A stretch of DNA of 61,148 bases from Tannerellaceae bacterium (GTDB taxonomy: Bacteria; Bacteroidota; Bacteroidia; Bacteroidales; Tannerellaceae), in contig JAJPZJ010000007.1 in assembly GCA_021204405.1 (NCBI GenBank), positions 1 through 61,148 of the forward strand, in the 5' to 3' direction. Positions 29,156-39,270 of this stretch are shown piece by piece (positions within the stretch are counted from its first letter, which is position 1; every line of letters begins with the position of its first letter). The notes under the pieces were generated by a model. It was not told where the DNA came from, made no database searches, and saw only the letters and a program-made list of their open reading frames with translations. Both the position numbers and the translations under genes were made by a program.

Positions 29156-30817
29156 TCATTTTTTTTCCATTATTAAGGACTGGGGATCGGCTATAGGGTT
29201 CCATCCGTCGTTTCCGGCCAGTATTTTCTCAATCGTGTAATCTTCCAGTGAGGTAAGCTGGTGAGAGTAGGGGGCACGTGCCGTAGGATGGGCTCCCGGA
29301 CCTGTACTCTGGTATTCTGCGTAAAATACCGTTTGGTCCGCCTCTTTCTTATTCCAGTTATCCCAGCCGGCCGGTACGATATGGCTACCAAGGTTGCAGC
29401 GGATAAATACGGCTTTGGCAAACGGGCGCCAGGGGCGTGAAAGGTATACTTTGTCTACTCCTTCGGCTGCTGTTAGTTTACAGTCAAAAAATACATATCC
29501 ATATTCTTTGCCTTCATTGGTAGATGGAGCTGTTACAAAACCGTTTTTGTTGCTGTGAATTTCGCAACGGTTGAATACGGTAGTAGACCAGCCGAAGATA
29601 AAATCTATACTTCCCTCGATATAGCAGTCTTCGTAATATTGCCGGCTGCGGTCGCCATAGGTATAAAGGGTATCCTGGAAACCGAGGAAGCGGCATTTTT
29701 TGAATGCGGCACGATCGCCATTTACAAAAGCAGCGACTGCCTGCCCTACCGGTCCGGAACTATTTTCAAAAGTGATATTTTCAGCATAGAAGTTGTGGCC
29801 ATAGATATAGCAGGTGGCTGAACCGGAGGTCGATTTGTCTTCGCCAAAAATATTTGTCTTCGTGGCATAATCATCGTATGTAAGGGTAGCACCATCCTCA
29901 CCAATCAGGGATACATAGATTTTACTTTCCGGTACGATGAGCTTTTCTTTATAGTTCCCTTTTCTTATCAGGATAGTTGTACGTCCTTCTTTCCGAAAAT
30001 CGGGTACGGCATTGATAGCCTCCTGGATAGTAAAGAAATCACCGGATCCGTCTTGTGCAACTACAAAATCGTATTTGCGGATATAAGGAGCCAGTTCGGG
30101 AATCCGGTTGGCAATAGAGTCGACAGCCAGTGAAGCGATCCGGCGGGCACCGTAGATATTCAGGTGGGTATTATCTTCTTTCCCTTCAGGGGCAAATGCT
30201 AACGTTTTTTCCGGTACCCACATAAAGAGGGCTTTGGATGCTTCCACACCTGTTTGTTCCACCAGTTCGTGGGATCCTTTATTGAGATCGATAAACAGCA
30301 CATTCAGTTCGGAGGCTACCTGCCTTGCAGCGGTAAGATATGCGCCGTGTGTGTCGACCAGCTTTCCATTCTCGTCGAAATTACGCCGTACAATAGAGGA
30401 GAAAATAACAGGAATTCCCCCTTTGGAACGGGTTTCATTTACAAACCTGGTTAAGTTTTTGTTGTAAGTTCCTCCAGGGATGGTATAACGGGCTGGATCT
30501 TCACTTTTCGCATCATTATGACCAAACTGGATAAATACATAATCTCCTTTTTTTACCTGTGAGATCACTTTATCCAAGCGGCCTTCGTCGATAAAGCTTT
30601 TGGTACTCTGGCCATTGGCGGCGTGGTTGTCGATCACGATATCAGAGGTGAAGAAGCCGGGTAGTACATGCCCCCAACCACGTTCGGGATTACCACTTTC
30701 CAGGTTTTTGATAGACATGGTAGAGTCACCGATCATAAAGATCGTAATTACCTGGTCTGCCTGGAAGGAGCAGAATAATAATAGAAGGGTGCAGAGAAGT
30801 GATAGTTTCTTTTTCAT
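29156..30817 (-). CDS. CE12 acetylesterase - CE8 pectin methylesterase fusion, exported
   Basis: A 553-residue exported protein with two esterase domains. Residues about 22-240 are an SGNH hydrolase of the rhamnogalacturonan acetylesterase type (CE12): GDSTMS nucleophile Ser, GHND, and DNTHLN with the Asp-His pair. Residues about 250-550 are a right-handed beta-helix pectinesterase (CE8) with VAQDGSGDFFTIQEAI, GQAVA, QDTLY, DFIFG and the substrate-binding Arg in YLSRPWRP. It would strip acetyl and methyl groups from pectin so that lyases and GH28 can cut. It lies 93 bp before the regulator and 194 bp after SusD, with a terminator-like hairpin in that gap. Confidence 0.93.
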   Translation of the reverse strand: MKKKLSLLCTLLLLFCSFQADQVITIFMIGDSTMSIKNLESGNPERGWGHVLPGFFTSDIVIDNHAANGQSTKSFIDEGRLDKVISQVKKGDYVFIQFGHNDAKSEDPARYTIPGGTYNKNLTRFVNETRSKGGIPVIFSSIVRRNFDENGKLVDTHGAYLTAARQVASELNVLFIDLNKGSHELVEQTGVEASKALFMWVPEKTLAFAPEGKEDNTHLNIYGARRIASLAVDSIANRIPELAPYIRKYDFVVAQDGSGDFFTIQEAINAVPDFRKEGRTTILIRKGNYKEKLIVPESKIYVSLIGEDGATLTYDDYATKTNIFGEDKSTSGSATCYIYGHNFYAENITFENSSGPVGQAVAAFVNGDRAAFKKCRFLGFQDTLYTYGDRSRQYYEDCYIEGSIDFIFGWSTTVFNRCEIHSNKNGFVTAPSTNEGKEYGYVFFDCKLTAAEGVDKVYLSRPWRPFAKAVFIRCNLGSHIVPAGWDNWNKKEADQTVFYAEYQSTGPGAHPTARAPYSHQLTSLEDYTIEKILAGNDGWNPIADPQSLIMEKK

Positions 30818-30911
30818 ATGATGAAATATTTTAGTAAGTAGGTATGGAACTCAGCAGTTTGTTTTTGTTTAGCGAGTGTTTGATGCTTCGTTTCCTATTT
30901 CTCTTATTTAA

Positions 30912-30951
30912 TAAAAATGAAACTAACCCAGATAGAATGATTCCATCCAGG
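30912..30951 (-). terminator. Terminator-like hairpin between pectin susD and CE12-CE8
   Basis: On the minus strand a 12-bp stem with three G-U pairs (arms 30940-30951 and 30927-30938, one-base gap) is followed by GGTTAGTTTCATTTTTATT. Partial termination here would give more SusCD than enzymes and regulator. The one-nucleotide loop means some pairs near the tip must open, so strength is uncertain. Confidence 0.45.
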
Positions 30952-31011
30952 TCAGTAAAGTTAGTTAATATCCGGTTTTAAAGTAGATTCCGGATTTTAT
31001 TGTACATAAAA

Positions 31012-32682
31012 TTAATAACCAGAATTTTGGGCTACTTCTGAATGGTTCAGGTCGATAGCATCCTGTGGTATTGGCCGGTATAGGGCTTTGCCACCGTTGG
31101 TACCGAATATGCCTTCTCCAAATTGAGCAAGTTCCGGATTATATTTCATGCAATACTCCATAACTTTTTTAGTACGTCTTAAATCTGTCCACCGATGATA
31201 TTCGCCTGCTAATTCGCGAGCACGTTCATCCAGGATAAAGTCAATATTAATATCTGCACTGGTTACTGCCAGATTATATCCATCCATAGCAGCACGGTTG
31301 CGAACTACATTTATTTTTTCTGCAGCAGCAGCAGTATTTCCTGCTTGGAGATAAGCCTCTGCAGCAATCAGATATGTTTCTCCTAAACGTGCTAATATGA
31401 CATCACGGAAGCTACTTCTGGTGCTAAAAATGATTGTTGATGCTCCGGCTTCCGGTGTATAATCAAATTTTCTAAAACCAGGAACTCCAAATACTTCACC
31501 TCCGGAACCGGCTTGTTCTGTGTATGTAGTAGGTTGTCCACTGACAGTTACAGTTTCCTCTGTCATTGGAATAATACGGGCATCTTTTCTATATTCATAG
31601 TTTTCATTTCTCCAGGCTGCCGTGTCTGCAACATCAAATCTGGTAGGATAATAGAATTCTACTTTTACTGTACTGGTATTTTTATAATAAAAATCCCAAT
31701 AACTTTCATATAAAGTGAGCATATAAGTGGTGTAATAACGAGCATCTCCTTCCTGAAAGACTTCATGCATTCTCCAGGTTGGTGTTAAAGTAGATGCAGT
31801 ATATTTGTGATTGGTTTCTGTTCCTCCCAAATAGGATGAAAAATAGGCCCACTGCATATTACCATCATTTTGTCTGTCATAAACATTCTCTTCATCGTAT
31901 TTCACAGACCAGAGAACTTCTTCGTTAACTTCATTTGTTGGGTCAAATAATTCTTCAAAAGTCAGGTTTAATCCTTGTCCGTTAATTGCTAATTCTGCAT
32001 ATTCAGCAGCTTTGGTAAAATCACTGGTATTATTTGTATCCCAGCCCCGGGTAAGATATACTTTGGCTAAAAAGTGATTAACGGTTTGTTGAGTAATTTC
32101 CCCTGTTCCGGAATCCGTTGCAGGTAAATTGGCTTTAGCTGTTTCCATTTCTGAAATAATGAAACTATATACATCCTCGATGCTTGCCCGGGGATATTCA
32201 AAATATGCTTCATTTACGTATTCGTCCATAATAGGTACTCCTCCAAACTGTTGTACCAATAAGAAATGATAAAATGCACGAAGAAAATGAGCTTCCGCAG
32301 TATATTTGGCTGCATTAGAGTTTTCTTCTGTTAACTCACTGTAATATATTACTCCGTTAGCCAGTTGAATACCTGAATAACACCTGACATAAAAAGCTTT
32401 AACATCTGAATCCTGAGGTGTTAAGCCAGCATATCTACCCACATTGGGTAGTTGGTTACGGCCTGACGCATATAAATCTACTCCTGCTTCAAATAGCCAT
32501 GGCTCATTACTATAGATATTTCTCAGCGAAGAATAGGCTGCGTTCCGTAAACTGGAAAATCCAGTAGCTGTCCTGTAAAATGAATCAGAATCGACGTCTG
32601 ATTTATTGTTTGTTTCGATAAAGCTTTCACAACTTGAGAAGAAAAAGGCTGTGATTGCTACTAAATATATTAATTTTTTCAT
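31012..32682 (-). CDS. SusD/RagB family glycan-binding lipoprotein of the pectin locus
   Basis: A 556-residue surface lipoprotein (signal LVAITAFFFSSC). It has the family's N-terminal FYRTATGFSSLRNAAYSSL and AEAHFLRAFYHFLLVQQFGGVPIMDEYV motif, a TPR-like helical core, and the C-terminal ELAGEYHRWTDLRRTKKV and NSGY ending. It caps the cognate SusC barrel and hands over the glycan. The gene starts 19 bp after susC stops and has no lesion. Pectic ligand is inferred from the esterase, GH105 and GH28 genes around it. Confidence 0.94.
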   Translation of the reverse strand: MKKLIYLVAITAFFFSSCESFIETNNKSDVDSDSFYRTATGFSSLRNAAYSSLRNIYSNEPWLFEAGVDLYASGRNQLPNVGRYAGLTPQDSDVKAFYVRCYSGIQLANGVIYYSELTEENSNAAKYTAEAHFLRAFYHFLLVQQFGGVPIMDEYVNEAYFEYPRASIEDVYSFIISEMETAKANLPATDSGTGEITQQTVNHFLAKVYLTRGWDTNNTSDFTKAAEYAELAINGQGLNLTFEELFDPTNEVNEEVLWSVKYDEENVYDRQNDGNMQWAYFSSYLGGTETNHKYTASTLTPTWRMHEVFQEGDARYYTTYMLTLYESYWDFYYKNTSTVKVEFYYPTRFDVADTAAWRNENYEYRKDARIIPMTEETVTVSGQPTTYTEQAGSGGEVFGVPGFRKFDYTPEAGASTIIFSTRSSFRDVILARLGETYLIAAEAYLQAGNTAAAAEKINVVRNRAAMDGYNLAVTSADINIDFILDERARELAGEYHRWTDLRRTKKVMEYCMKYNPELAQFGEGIFGTNGGKALYRPIPQDAIDLNHSEVAQNSGY

Positions 32683-32701
32683 TATTTACCCTCCTTTAAA
32701 A

Positions 32702-35700
32702 TTAGAATTTCAAATTAACACCTATTTGATAAGTAACAGTACTTGGGCCACCACCACCTTCACCATCACTGTCAATACTTAGTTTTGCATCTGCCCATTC
32801 GGGATCATATCCTTTATAACCAGTTATAGTAAATGGGTTTAATACATTGAAGTATACACGTAAGTTAGAAATATAAGCTTTTTCAATCCAACGTTTAGGT
32901 ACGGTATAACCTAACGTAATATTCTTAATTTTCACATAAGAAGCATCTACATAATGGTTGTGTGCTTCATTACTTGCATTTCCCCAATAAGTACCTCCAA
33001 GGCCATCATTTGTAGGATATGGATATTTTCCATATTTAGCAGAAGAAGTAGTACCTACGGTTCCGTCTGAATTTAAAGTAGGAACTCCTGCCGGTATGTA
33101 ATAATCCATTTTAATTTTTGCACGGCCACGATCGCTGTAGTTAGTAAATTCCTGAATAAACGGACTAAACACAGTGGTTCCTTGTCTGGTAGTAATGGTG
33201 AAAGAGAAGTCAAAATCTTTCCATGATAAATTAGAAACTAAACTTCCGGTCCAGTCCGGCATCGGAGAACCTAAGATCACACGGTCCTGGTCGTCTATTA
33301 CACCATCTCCATTTTGGTCAACAACTTTAGCCTGCCCTTCATAAATACCATATTTAAGATACTCGGCTGCCTCCGCTTGTGTAACTACTCCGTTCAGTTC
33401 ATAATTATATAATACGTCAATAGGCTGTCCGATAAACCACTTATTACCAACGTCGTCGGTTTTACCTCCGTATAATTCGACGATTTTGTTTTTGTTTTTA
33501 GCAAAAGTGAAAGTCGTTTCCCATCTCCAGTCCCTGTTTTGTACATTTACTGTAGTTAATGCTATTTCGATTCCTGAATTACGAACTTTACCTACGTTGT
33601 CCCACATAGTAGCAGTTGGAATATTAAGGGTATTATTACTGGAGATTACCCCTCCTGTTTCCAATGGCATTTGGCGTTCCATGATCAGGTCTGTCGATAA
33701 TTTATTGTAATAATCGATTGTTCCATTAATACGGCCATTCAAGAAACTGAAGTCTACTCCAACATTAAATTCCCGAGATTTTTCCCATGTTAAAGCAGAA
33801 TTAACTAATCCGTTGGGGCCATATCCATTGCTAACACCATCTCCATAAGTGTAATAATATAGCTTACTGGCTAATGCTTGAGTACCATAAGGGGTTACGG
33901 CAGCATTATTACCGGTTAAACCAAAACTAGCACGTAGTTTCAGGTTGCTTAACCAATCTTTTTGTAAAAATTCTTCTTCACTCATTCTCCAGGCCAGAGC
34001 TGCAGAAGGAAATACTCCCCATTTATTACCATCTGTAAATTTTGATGAACCATCCCAACGACTGGATACAGTTGCCAAATATTTACCTTTATAAGAATAA
34101 TTTAAACGGAAGGTATGAGAAAGCATGGTGATTTCTTGGTAAGCACTGCTTCTGTTTTCTGTTGTATTGGCTGAAGCCAGGTTGTGGAAAGTGGTTTCGA
34201 ATGGCATATCACTTACTGCAATTGCGCTGGTTTCATAGGTATTTTTATACATACTAAATACATATAGACCACCGAAGTCGTGATCTCCCCATCGTTTACT
34301 ATAGTTGATCTGGTTATCCCAGGTCCATGTAAAACGTTCTTTATTGGTAAGACTTGCCCAGTTAGTACCCTGATTTCTGGAGGCTGTTAATGATCCCTCA
34401 TATTGACCCCGGCGACTGTGAGTATAAGTCGGGGATAAAGTGGTTTTTAAAATTAAATCTTTAATTGGAGTAACCTGAAAATAGATATTAGAAAGAATAT
34501 CATAAGTACGGGTTTCGTCTGACGAGTTTGCTAAATCAACCAATGGGTTGATTGTACTACTGAACTGTCCGGTACTTTGCATAGCATACATACCTCCCGG
34601 CATTAAATAAGGATCTCCATTTTCATCATAAGGTATAAAATATGGATTAGTGCGGAAACTATTTAATACCGCATTTGAACTGGTTGCATTTAATTTTGCT
34701 GCTGCCAGGTTAACAGATATTCCAGCTGAAAAATAATCATTTACTTTATGATCAATAGTAGCTTTAATATTATATCGTTTATAATTTTCTCTTTCAAATA
34801 TACCATCTTCGTCCTGATAACCAATACCTAAACGGTAAGAAATATTTTGGGCATTTCCATTTACACCAATAAAATGATTTTGTTGTTGTCCGCTTTGAGT
34901 AACCAAACTGGACCAATCAGTATAATCACCAGTAAGATACTTTTGTTTCATTACTTCGCTATTTGCACACCAGAAAGCACTTAGGTTTGAATCTGTTATC
35001 TGATACTGAGGGATACCATTATTTTCAAGAGGAGTATTTGCAAGAGTGGTATAACGATAGAATCGATAATCAGTAAATTCATCTCCACTCATAAAGTCAG
35101 GCAAGCGAGCAATTTTTTTGACTCCATAATAACCATCGTAAGAGACAACCGCTCTTCCTTTATCACTGGACCCAGCAGAACGTGTAGTAACCATTACCAC
35201 ACCATTAGTAGCACGCGACCCATAAATAGCAGTAGAAGAGGCATCTTTCAGGATGTCAATCCGTTCAATATCTGCCGGGTTAAGGAAATCGATATTATCG
35301 GCTACTACTCCGTCTACAATATATAAAGGATTACCTCCCTGCATAGAACTCTTACCACGAATCTGGATATTAAATCCGGCACCCGGACGGGTTGAACTCT
35401 GGCTGATATCCACACCAGGAACAGTTCCCTGCATAGATTCCATTACGGAAGTAGCTCCTTTTGCAGTTAAAGCTTCGGAACTGATACTGGATACCGAACC
35501 GGTAACGTCACTCTTCTTCTGAATACCATATCCCACAACCACTACCTCGTCCAGTGTTTGTGTGTCACTTTTTAATACGATATTCAATACATTCTGATTA
35601 CCTACTGTTACCTCCTGGGGAAGATAGCCAATATAAGAAGCAGAGATAACATCTCCGGTGTTTACGCCGGAAAGGGTGAAGTTACCATCGAAGTCGGTAA

Positions 35701-35875
35701 TTGTTCCGTTAGTGGTTCCTTTTACAATTACGTTTACACCAATCAGGGGTTCCCCTGTATCATCTAAAATAGTACCTGAAACCTCGCGGCCCTGTGCAAA
35801 GGCAAGCAAGGTACATACGCTCATAAAAAGCGTCAGGATTGCCTTGGTAGCAATTTTTTGCTTTTGTCTACTCAT
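32702..35875 (-). CDS. SusC/RagA family TonB-dependent transporter of the pectin locus
   Basis: A 1057-residue outer-membrane importer. Signal peptide ends LLAFAQG. The carboxypeptidase-regulatory-like domain (GEPLIGVNVIVKGTTNGTITDFDGNF) precedes the TonB-box region (LDEVVVVGYGIQKKSDVTGSV), the plug (IQIRGKSSMQGGNPLYIVDGV, STAIYGSRATNGVVMVTTR) and the barrel, which ends GVNLKF. The frame is complete. It is first in the pectin operon. Upstream, a -7 box and three copies of a 16-bp repeat lie in the 348-bp region shared with the divergent esterase. It probably takes up oligogalacturonides or rhamnogalacturonan fragments. Confidence 0.95.
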   Translation of the reverse strand: MSRQKQKIATKAILTLFMSVCTLLAFAQGREVSGTILDDTGEPLIGVNVIVKGTTNGTITDFDGNFTLSGVNTGDVISASYIGYLPQEVTVGNQNVLNIVLKSDTQTLDEVVVVGYGIQKKSDVTGSVSSISSEALTAKGATSVMESMQGTVPGVDISQSSTRPGAGFNIQIRGKSSMQGGNPLYIVDGVVADNIDFLNPADIERIDILKDASSTAIYGSRATNGVVMVTTRSAGSSDKGRAVVSYDGYYGVKKIARLPDFMSGDEFTDYRFYRYTTLANTPLENNGIPQYQITDSNLSAFWCANSEVMKQKYLTGDYTDWSSLVTQSGQQQNHFIGVNGNAQNISYRLGIGYQDEDGIFERENYKRYNIKATIDHKVNDYFSAGISVNLAAAKLNATSSNAVLNSFRTNPYFIPYDENGDPYLMPGGMYAMQSTGQFSSTINPLVDLANSSDETRTYDILSNIYFQVTPIKDLILKTTLSPTYTHSRRGQYEGSLTASRNQGTNWASLTNKERFTWTWDNQINYSKRWGDHDFGGLYVFSMYKNTYETSAIAVSDMPFETTFHNLASANTTENRSSAYQEITMLSHTFRLNYSYKGKYLATVSSRWDGSSKFTDGNKWGVFPSAALAWRMSEEEFLQKDWLSNLKLRASFGLTGNNAAVTPYGTQALASKLYYYTYGDGVSNGYGPNGLVNSALTWEKSREFNVGVDFSFLNGRINGTIDYYNKLSTDLIMERQMPLETGGVISSNNTLNIPTATMWDNVGKVRNSGIEIALTTVNVQNRDWRWETTFTFAKNKNKIVELYGGKTDDVGNKWFIGQPIDVLYNYELNGVVTQAEAAEYLKYGIYEGQAKVVDQNGDGVIDDQDRVILGSPMPDWTGSLVSNLSWKDFDFSFTITTRQGTTVFSPFIQEFTNYSDRGRAKIKMDYYIPAGVPTLNSDGTVGTTSSAKYGKYPYPTNDGLGGTYWGNASNEAHNHYVDASYVKIKNITLGYTVPKRWIEKAYISNLRVYFNVLNPFTITGYKGYDPEWADAKLSIDSDGEGGGGPSTVTYQIGVNLKF

Positions 35876-35895
35876 AATAGATTTGATTTAACAAG

Positions 35896-35948
35896 TTACT
35901 AAAAATTCTTTGCTGTTTACTAAAAATTCTTTTTACTAAAAATTCTTT
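35896..35948. repeat. Three direct copies of a 16-bp sequence in the pectin susC leader
   Basis: TTACTAAAAATTCTTT occurs at 35896-35911, 35917-35932 and 35933-35948; the last two are contiguous. They lie between the candidate -7 box (35953-35960, minus strand) and the susC start, so they would be in the 5' leader. They could be regulator-binding sites or the product of slippage. Confidence 0.8.
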
Positions 35949-35952
35949 GTTA

Positions 35953-35960
35953 CAAATCTA
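35953..35960 (-). promoter_or_regulatory. Candidate -7 box for the pectin susC operon
   Basis: The minus strand reads TAGATTTG, matching TAnnTTTG, about 78 bp before the susC start. A TTTG lies only 9 bases further upstream, too close for a -33 element, so the match rests on the -7 box alone. Confidence 0.4.
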
Positions 35961-36104
35961 ATTTTAAATCAAAGTAAAGTATGTATTCAGATTGTTTTTT
36001 TATGTATAATATTTGATCTATTGAATCCGGGGGTATTTTTCGTTTAAAATCTCTTTGTAATATTGTAAGTGAATTTTATTCTTTTCAAAAGTGGGAACTG
36101 TTTT

Positions 36105-36140
36105 TTACCGTCCCGGTATAAGTGGTATACCGGGCGGTAA
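36105..36140. promoter_or_regulatory. Inverted repeat in the divergent pectin control region
   Basis: TTACCGTCCCGGTATA (36105-36120) and TATACCGGGCGGTAA (36126-36140) pair with a single one-base gap around a 5-nt spacer. No T-run follows on either strand, so it does not look like a terminator. It lies 84 bp before the CE7 gene and 230 bp from pectin susC. Otherwise the 348-bp intergenic region shows only the repeat triplet, the -7 box and a smaller TCCG..CGGA dyad near 36148. Confidence 0.55.
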
Positions 36141-36223
36141 TTAAACTCCGGAACTTCGGATAAGCCCTGGTACTGTAAATTGAGAATTACTACATAGATC
36201 TTAAATCTTTTACAAATACAACT

Positions 36224-37545
36224 ATGAGAACAAGTTGGTTACTTACCTTTTGCCTGCTGTTTGGCTGTTGCGGATATACAGTTGCCCAGCGGACTAATAT
36301 AAAAGATTATGTACGCGTAGAAATCGTACCTGATCATGACGACTGGACATACCGGGTTAGAGAAAAAGCGCGTTTTATCTTACGGGTAATACGGGGAAAT
36401 GTTCCCCTGAAAAACGTCCCCCTTAAATATGAGATCGGGCCTGAAAAGATGCCTGCCGTACTGAGCGGGCAGAGTGATATGGCTCAAGGTGTACTGACTA
36501 TAGAGGCAGGAACGATGAAGGAGCCGGGTTTCCTGACCTGTACCTGTACGACAGAAGTAGACGGGCTAACCTATACCAATTACCTGAATATAGCTTTCGA
36601 TCCTGAAAACATACAACCTACAACTACACTTCCTGCTGATTTTAAAGACTTCTGGGATAGGGCTCTGGCAGAATCTGGACAAATTCCGATGGAACCACTT
36701 ATTACCCTGATGCCGGAAGGATGTACTCCTCGTTATAATATGTACCATGTTAGATTCCAACACTATAAAAAAGGCTCTTATATATATGGAACACTAACTA
36801 TTCCAACCAGACCAGGAAGATATCCTGCTGTATTGAGGATACCGGGAGCAGGCATTAAGAAAAACCGGCCGGAACTGGAGATGGCTGAGATGCAGGATGT
36901 AATTACATTCTCCATAGGGATACATGGTATACTACAAACACAGGACGCTGCTTTCTATGATAATTTGCGGTATGGTGTAATGGCTGATTATGCTTTTTTT
37001 CTATTGGATAGTAAAGAGCACTATTATTATCGCCGGATAGTGACCGGTTGTGTCCGTTCTGTAGATTTTTTATTTACACTTCCGGAGTTTGATGGTGAAA
37101 ATATTGGTTTACTAGGTGCCAGCCAGGGTGCCGGCCTTTCATTGATGACTGCCGGCCTTGATCATCGTATCAAAGCAATGGCCGTTTACCATCCAGCTCT
37201 TTGCGATCATACCGGTTATTTGCATGGACATGCAGGTGGGTGGCCTCATCTGTTTGCTCCCCAAAATGCCGCTTTAAATAATAAACCTGAGAAGATAGAG
37301 ACATCTAAATACTATGATGCCGTTAACTTTTCCCGCTTTATACAGGCTCCCTGCTTTTTTACCTGGGGATTCAATGATCAGGTATGTACTCCAACGTCCT
37401 ATTATGCTGCCTATAACGTGGTGACAGCTTCGAAACGGTTGTATGTGGCTCATGAACAGCTCACTGGCGTACGCCCGAACAGGATATCCGGATCTATGGC
37501 TGGTTATATGATATGCTGACCAAAGGAGAGTCGGATATTTATTAA
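36224..37545 (+). pseudogene. CE7-type (acetyl-xylan/cephalosporin esterase-like) alpha/beta hydrolase with C-terminal frameshift
   Basis: An exported esterase: signal peptide, an Ig-like domain (about residues 25-125), then an alpha/beta hydrolase of the AXE1/CE7 family. The nucleophile Ser is in GASQGAG. The acid Asp is in WGFNDQVCTP. The catalytic His should follow GHW/AHE-type text near the end. The open frame ends at 37519 with an unnatural tail after YVAHEQ. One frame over, from about 37460, the text is AHWRTPEQDIRIYGWLYDML and stops at 37543-37545, which is the expected C-terminus. The slip lies near 37454-37460, right at the catalytic His region, so the written product is probably inactive. 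It heads the galacturonate gene cluster and likely removes acetyl groups from pectin or xylan. It is the only lesion in the pectin block. Confidence 0.82.
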
Positions 37546-37649
37546 TAAATCAATTTATCGCTATTATAAATCAATTTTTACATAACTGTCTTATTGTAAT
37601 CTTTTAAAATTGCAACAGGAAAAAATGAATTAAAATTTAAGATAAAACC

Positions 37650-39251
37650 ATGAAAGAGTATTGTAAGAAAAAACACCTGGTCGGTATAGCGCTGGCTTTA
37701 CTGTTAACCGCGTGCCAGGTATCAGCCGAAACGAAAGTGGGTGAGGATGCCACGTATCTAAGCTATTTTGAAAACCTTCCTTTCCGGTTGGATGTGATAA
37801 AATTGCCTGTGTTTCCTGACCGTACCCTCAATATTCGTGAGGTAGGCGCTATAGGGGATGGTATAACCGATAATACTGAGGCTATTAACCAGGCAATCCG
37901 TACCATATCGGAACAGGGAGGTGGTAAGGTGGTAATTCCTGAAGGTATTTGGTGGACAGGCCCTATTACGTTACTGCCGAATGTAAACTTACATACTGAA
38001 TCCAATGCACTGGTTATTTTTGATCCGGATTCTAAAAAATATCCGATTATTGAAACCTCTTTCGAAGGCCTGAATACCCGACGGTGTATCTCTCCGATCA
38101 ATGCGCTGCGTGCTGATAATATTGCCATTACCGGTGAAGGGGTTTTTGATGGCTCTGGTGATGCCTGGCGTTTTGTGAAGAAAGGAAAGCTAACCGAAAG
38201 CCAGTGGAACAGCTTGGTTAAATCGGGTGGTGTATTAAATAGTACAAAAGATACCTGGTATCCGAGTGAAGAATCGCTTCGGGGACATCAGGTAAGCGAT
38301 ATGTTTAATAATCCCCAAAACCTACAGACAGACGAAGAATGGGAAGCTATCCGGCATTGGCTGCGTCCGGTACTGGTAAGTATCCGCGAATCAAAAGGGG
38401 TATGGATGGATGGAGTTACTTTTCGCAATTCTTCCTGTTGGAGTGTACATCCTTTATCCTGTGAAGATGTAGTGCTTACCAATGTGAAAATATTTAACCC
38501 GTGGTATTCACAGAATGGGGATGCGCTTGACCTGGAATCTTGTAACAGGGCACTTATTGCCAACTGTCTGTTTGGTGCCGGTGATGATGGGATTTGTATT
38601 AAATCAGGAAAAGACCAGGATGGACGCGACCGCAATGAGCCTTGCCAGAATGTGGTGATCCGTAATAATACCGTGTTACATGGCCATGGTGGTTTTGTAG
38701 TAGGTAGTGAAATGTCGGGTGGTGTAAAAAATATCTATGTGGATAATTGTACATTTACCGGAACTGATGTGGGACTGCGTTTCAAAAGTACCCGTGGACG
38801 TGGTGGGGTGGTAGAGAATATCTGGATTGAGAATATCAATATGGCCGATATACCAACCGAACCGCTGTTGTTCGACCTGTTCTATAGTGGAAGATCAGCT
38901 GTGGAAGACCTGGAGAATCCAACTGCCGTACAGGAAGTTATTCCTCCTGTAACAGAAGAGACTCCGGCCTTCCGCAATATCTATATCAAGAATGTAAAAT
39001 GCCGGAATGCCCGCCGTGCGATGTATTTTAACGGTTTGCCGGAAATGAAGATCAGTAATATAAACATAGAAGATATCATAGTTACTTCCCAATTAGGCGC
39101 CGAACTGAGCCATGCAGATGGCGTGAAGATGAATAACATCCGTATTATGCAGGAGGAGGGGCCTAATATGAAGTTAACCAACTCTAAAAACATTGTAATA
39201 AATGGTAAGGAATATGATGAAGTTGGCAAACAAGCATTAATTTTAAAATAA
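37650..39251 (+). CDS. GH28 polygalacturonase, exported lipoprotein
   Basis: A 533-residue right-handed beta-helix enzyme that hydrolyses polygalacturonate. The signal has a lipobox (LALLLTAC). The family motifs are all present: NGDALDLES (the NTD-like strand), GAGDDGICIKSG (catalytic Asp pair), GHGGFVVGSE (GHG) and RFKSTRGRGG (RIK-like). The N-terminal REVGAIGDGITDNTEAINQAI is typical of glycoside-hydrolase beta-helices. It lies 104 bp after the esterase and 19 bp before uxaB, so it is read with the uronate genes. An exo-acting form would supply galacturonate directly to ExuT. Endo versus exo cannot be read from sequence. Confidence 0.93.
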   Translation: MKEYCKKKHLVGIALALLLTACQVSAETKVGEDATYLSYFENLPFRLDVIKLPVFPDRTLNIREVGAIGDGITDNTEAINQAIRTISEQGGGKVVIPEGIWWTGPITLLPNVNLHTESNALVIFDPDSKKYPIIETSFEGLNTRRCISPINALRADNIAITGEGVFDGSGDAWRFVKKGKLTESQWNSLVKSGGVLNSTKDTWYPSEESLRGHQVSDMFNNPQNLQTDEEWEAIRHWLRPVLVSIRESKGVWMDGVTFRNSSCWSVHPLSCEDVVLTNVKIFNPWYSQNGDALDLESCNRALIANCLFGAGDDGICIKSGKDQDGRDRNEPCQNVVIRNNTVLHGHGGFVVGSEMSGGVKNIYVDNCTFTGTDVGLRFKSTRGRGGVVENIWIENINMADIPTEPLLFDLFYSGRSAVEDLENPTAVQEVIPPVTEETPAFRNIYIKNVKCRNARRAMYFNGLPEMKISNINIEDIIVTSQLGAELSHADGVKMNNIRIMQEEGPNMKLTNSKNIVINGKEYDEVGKQALILK

Positions 39252-39270
39252 TAATTTAAAAACACATACA

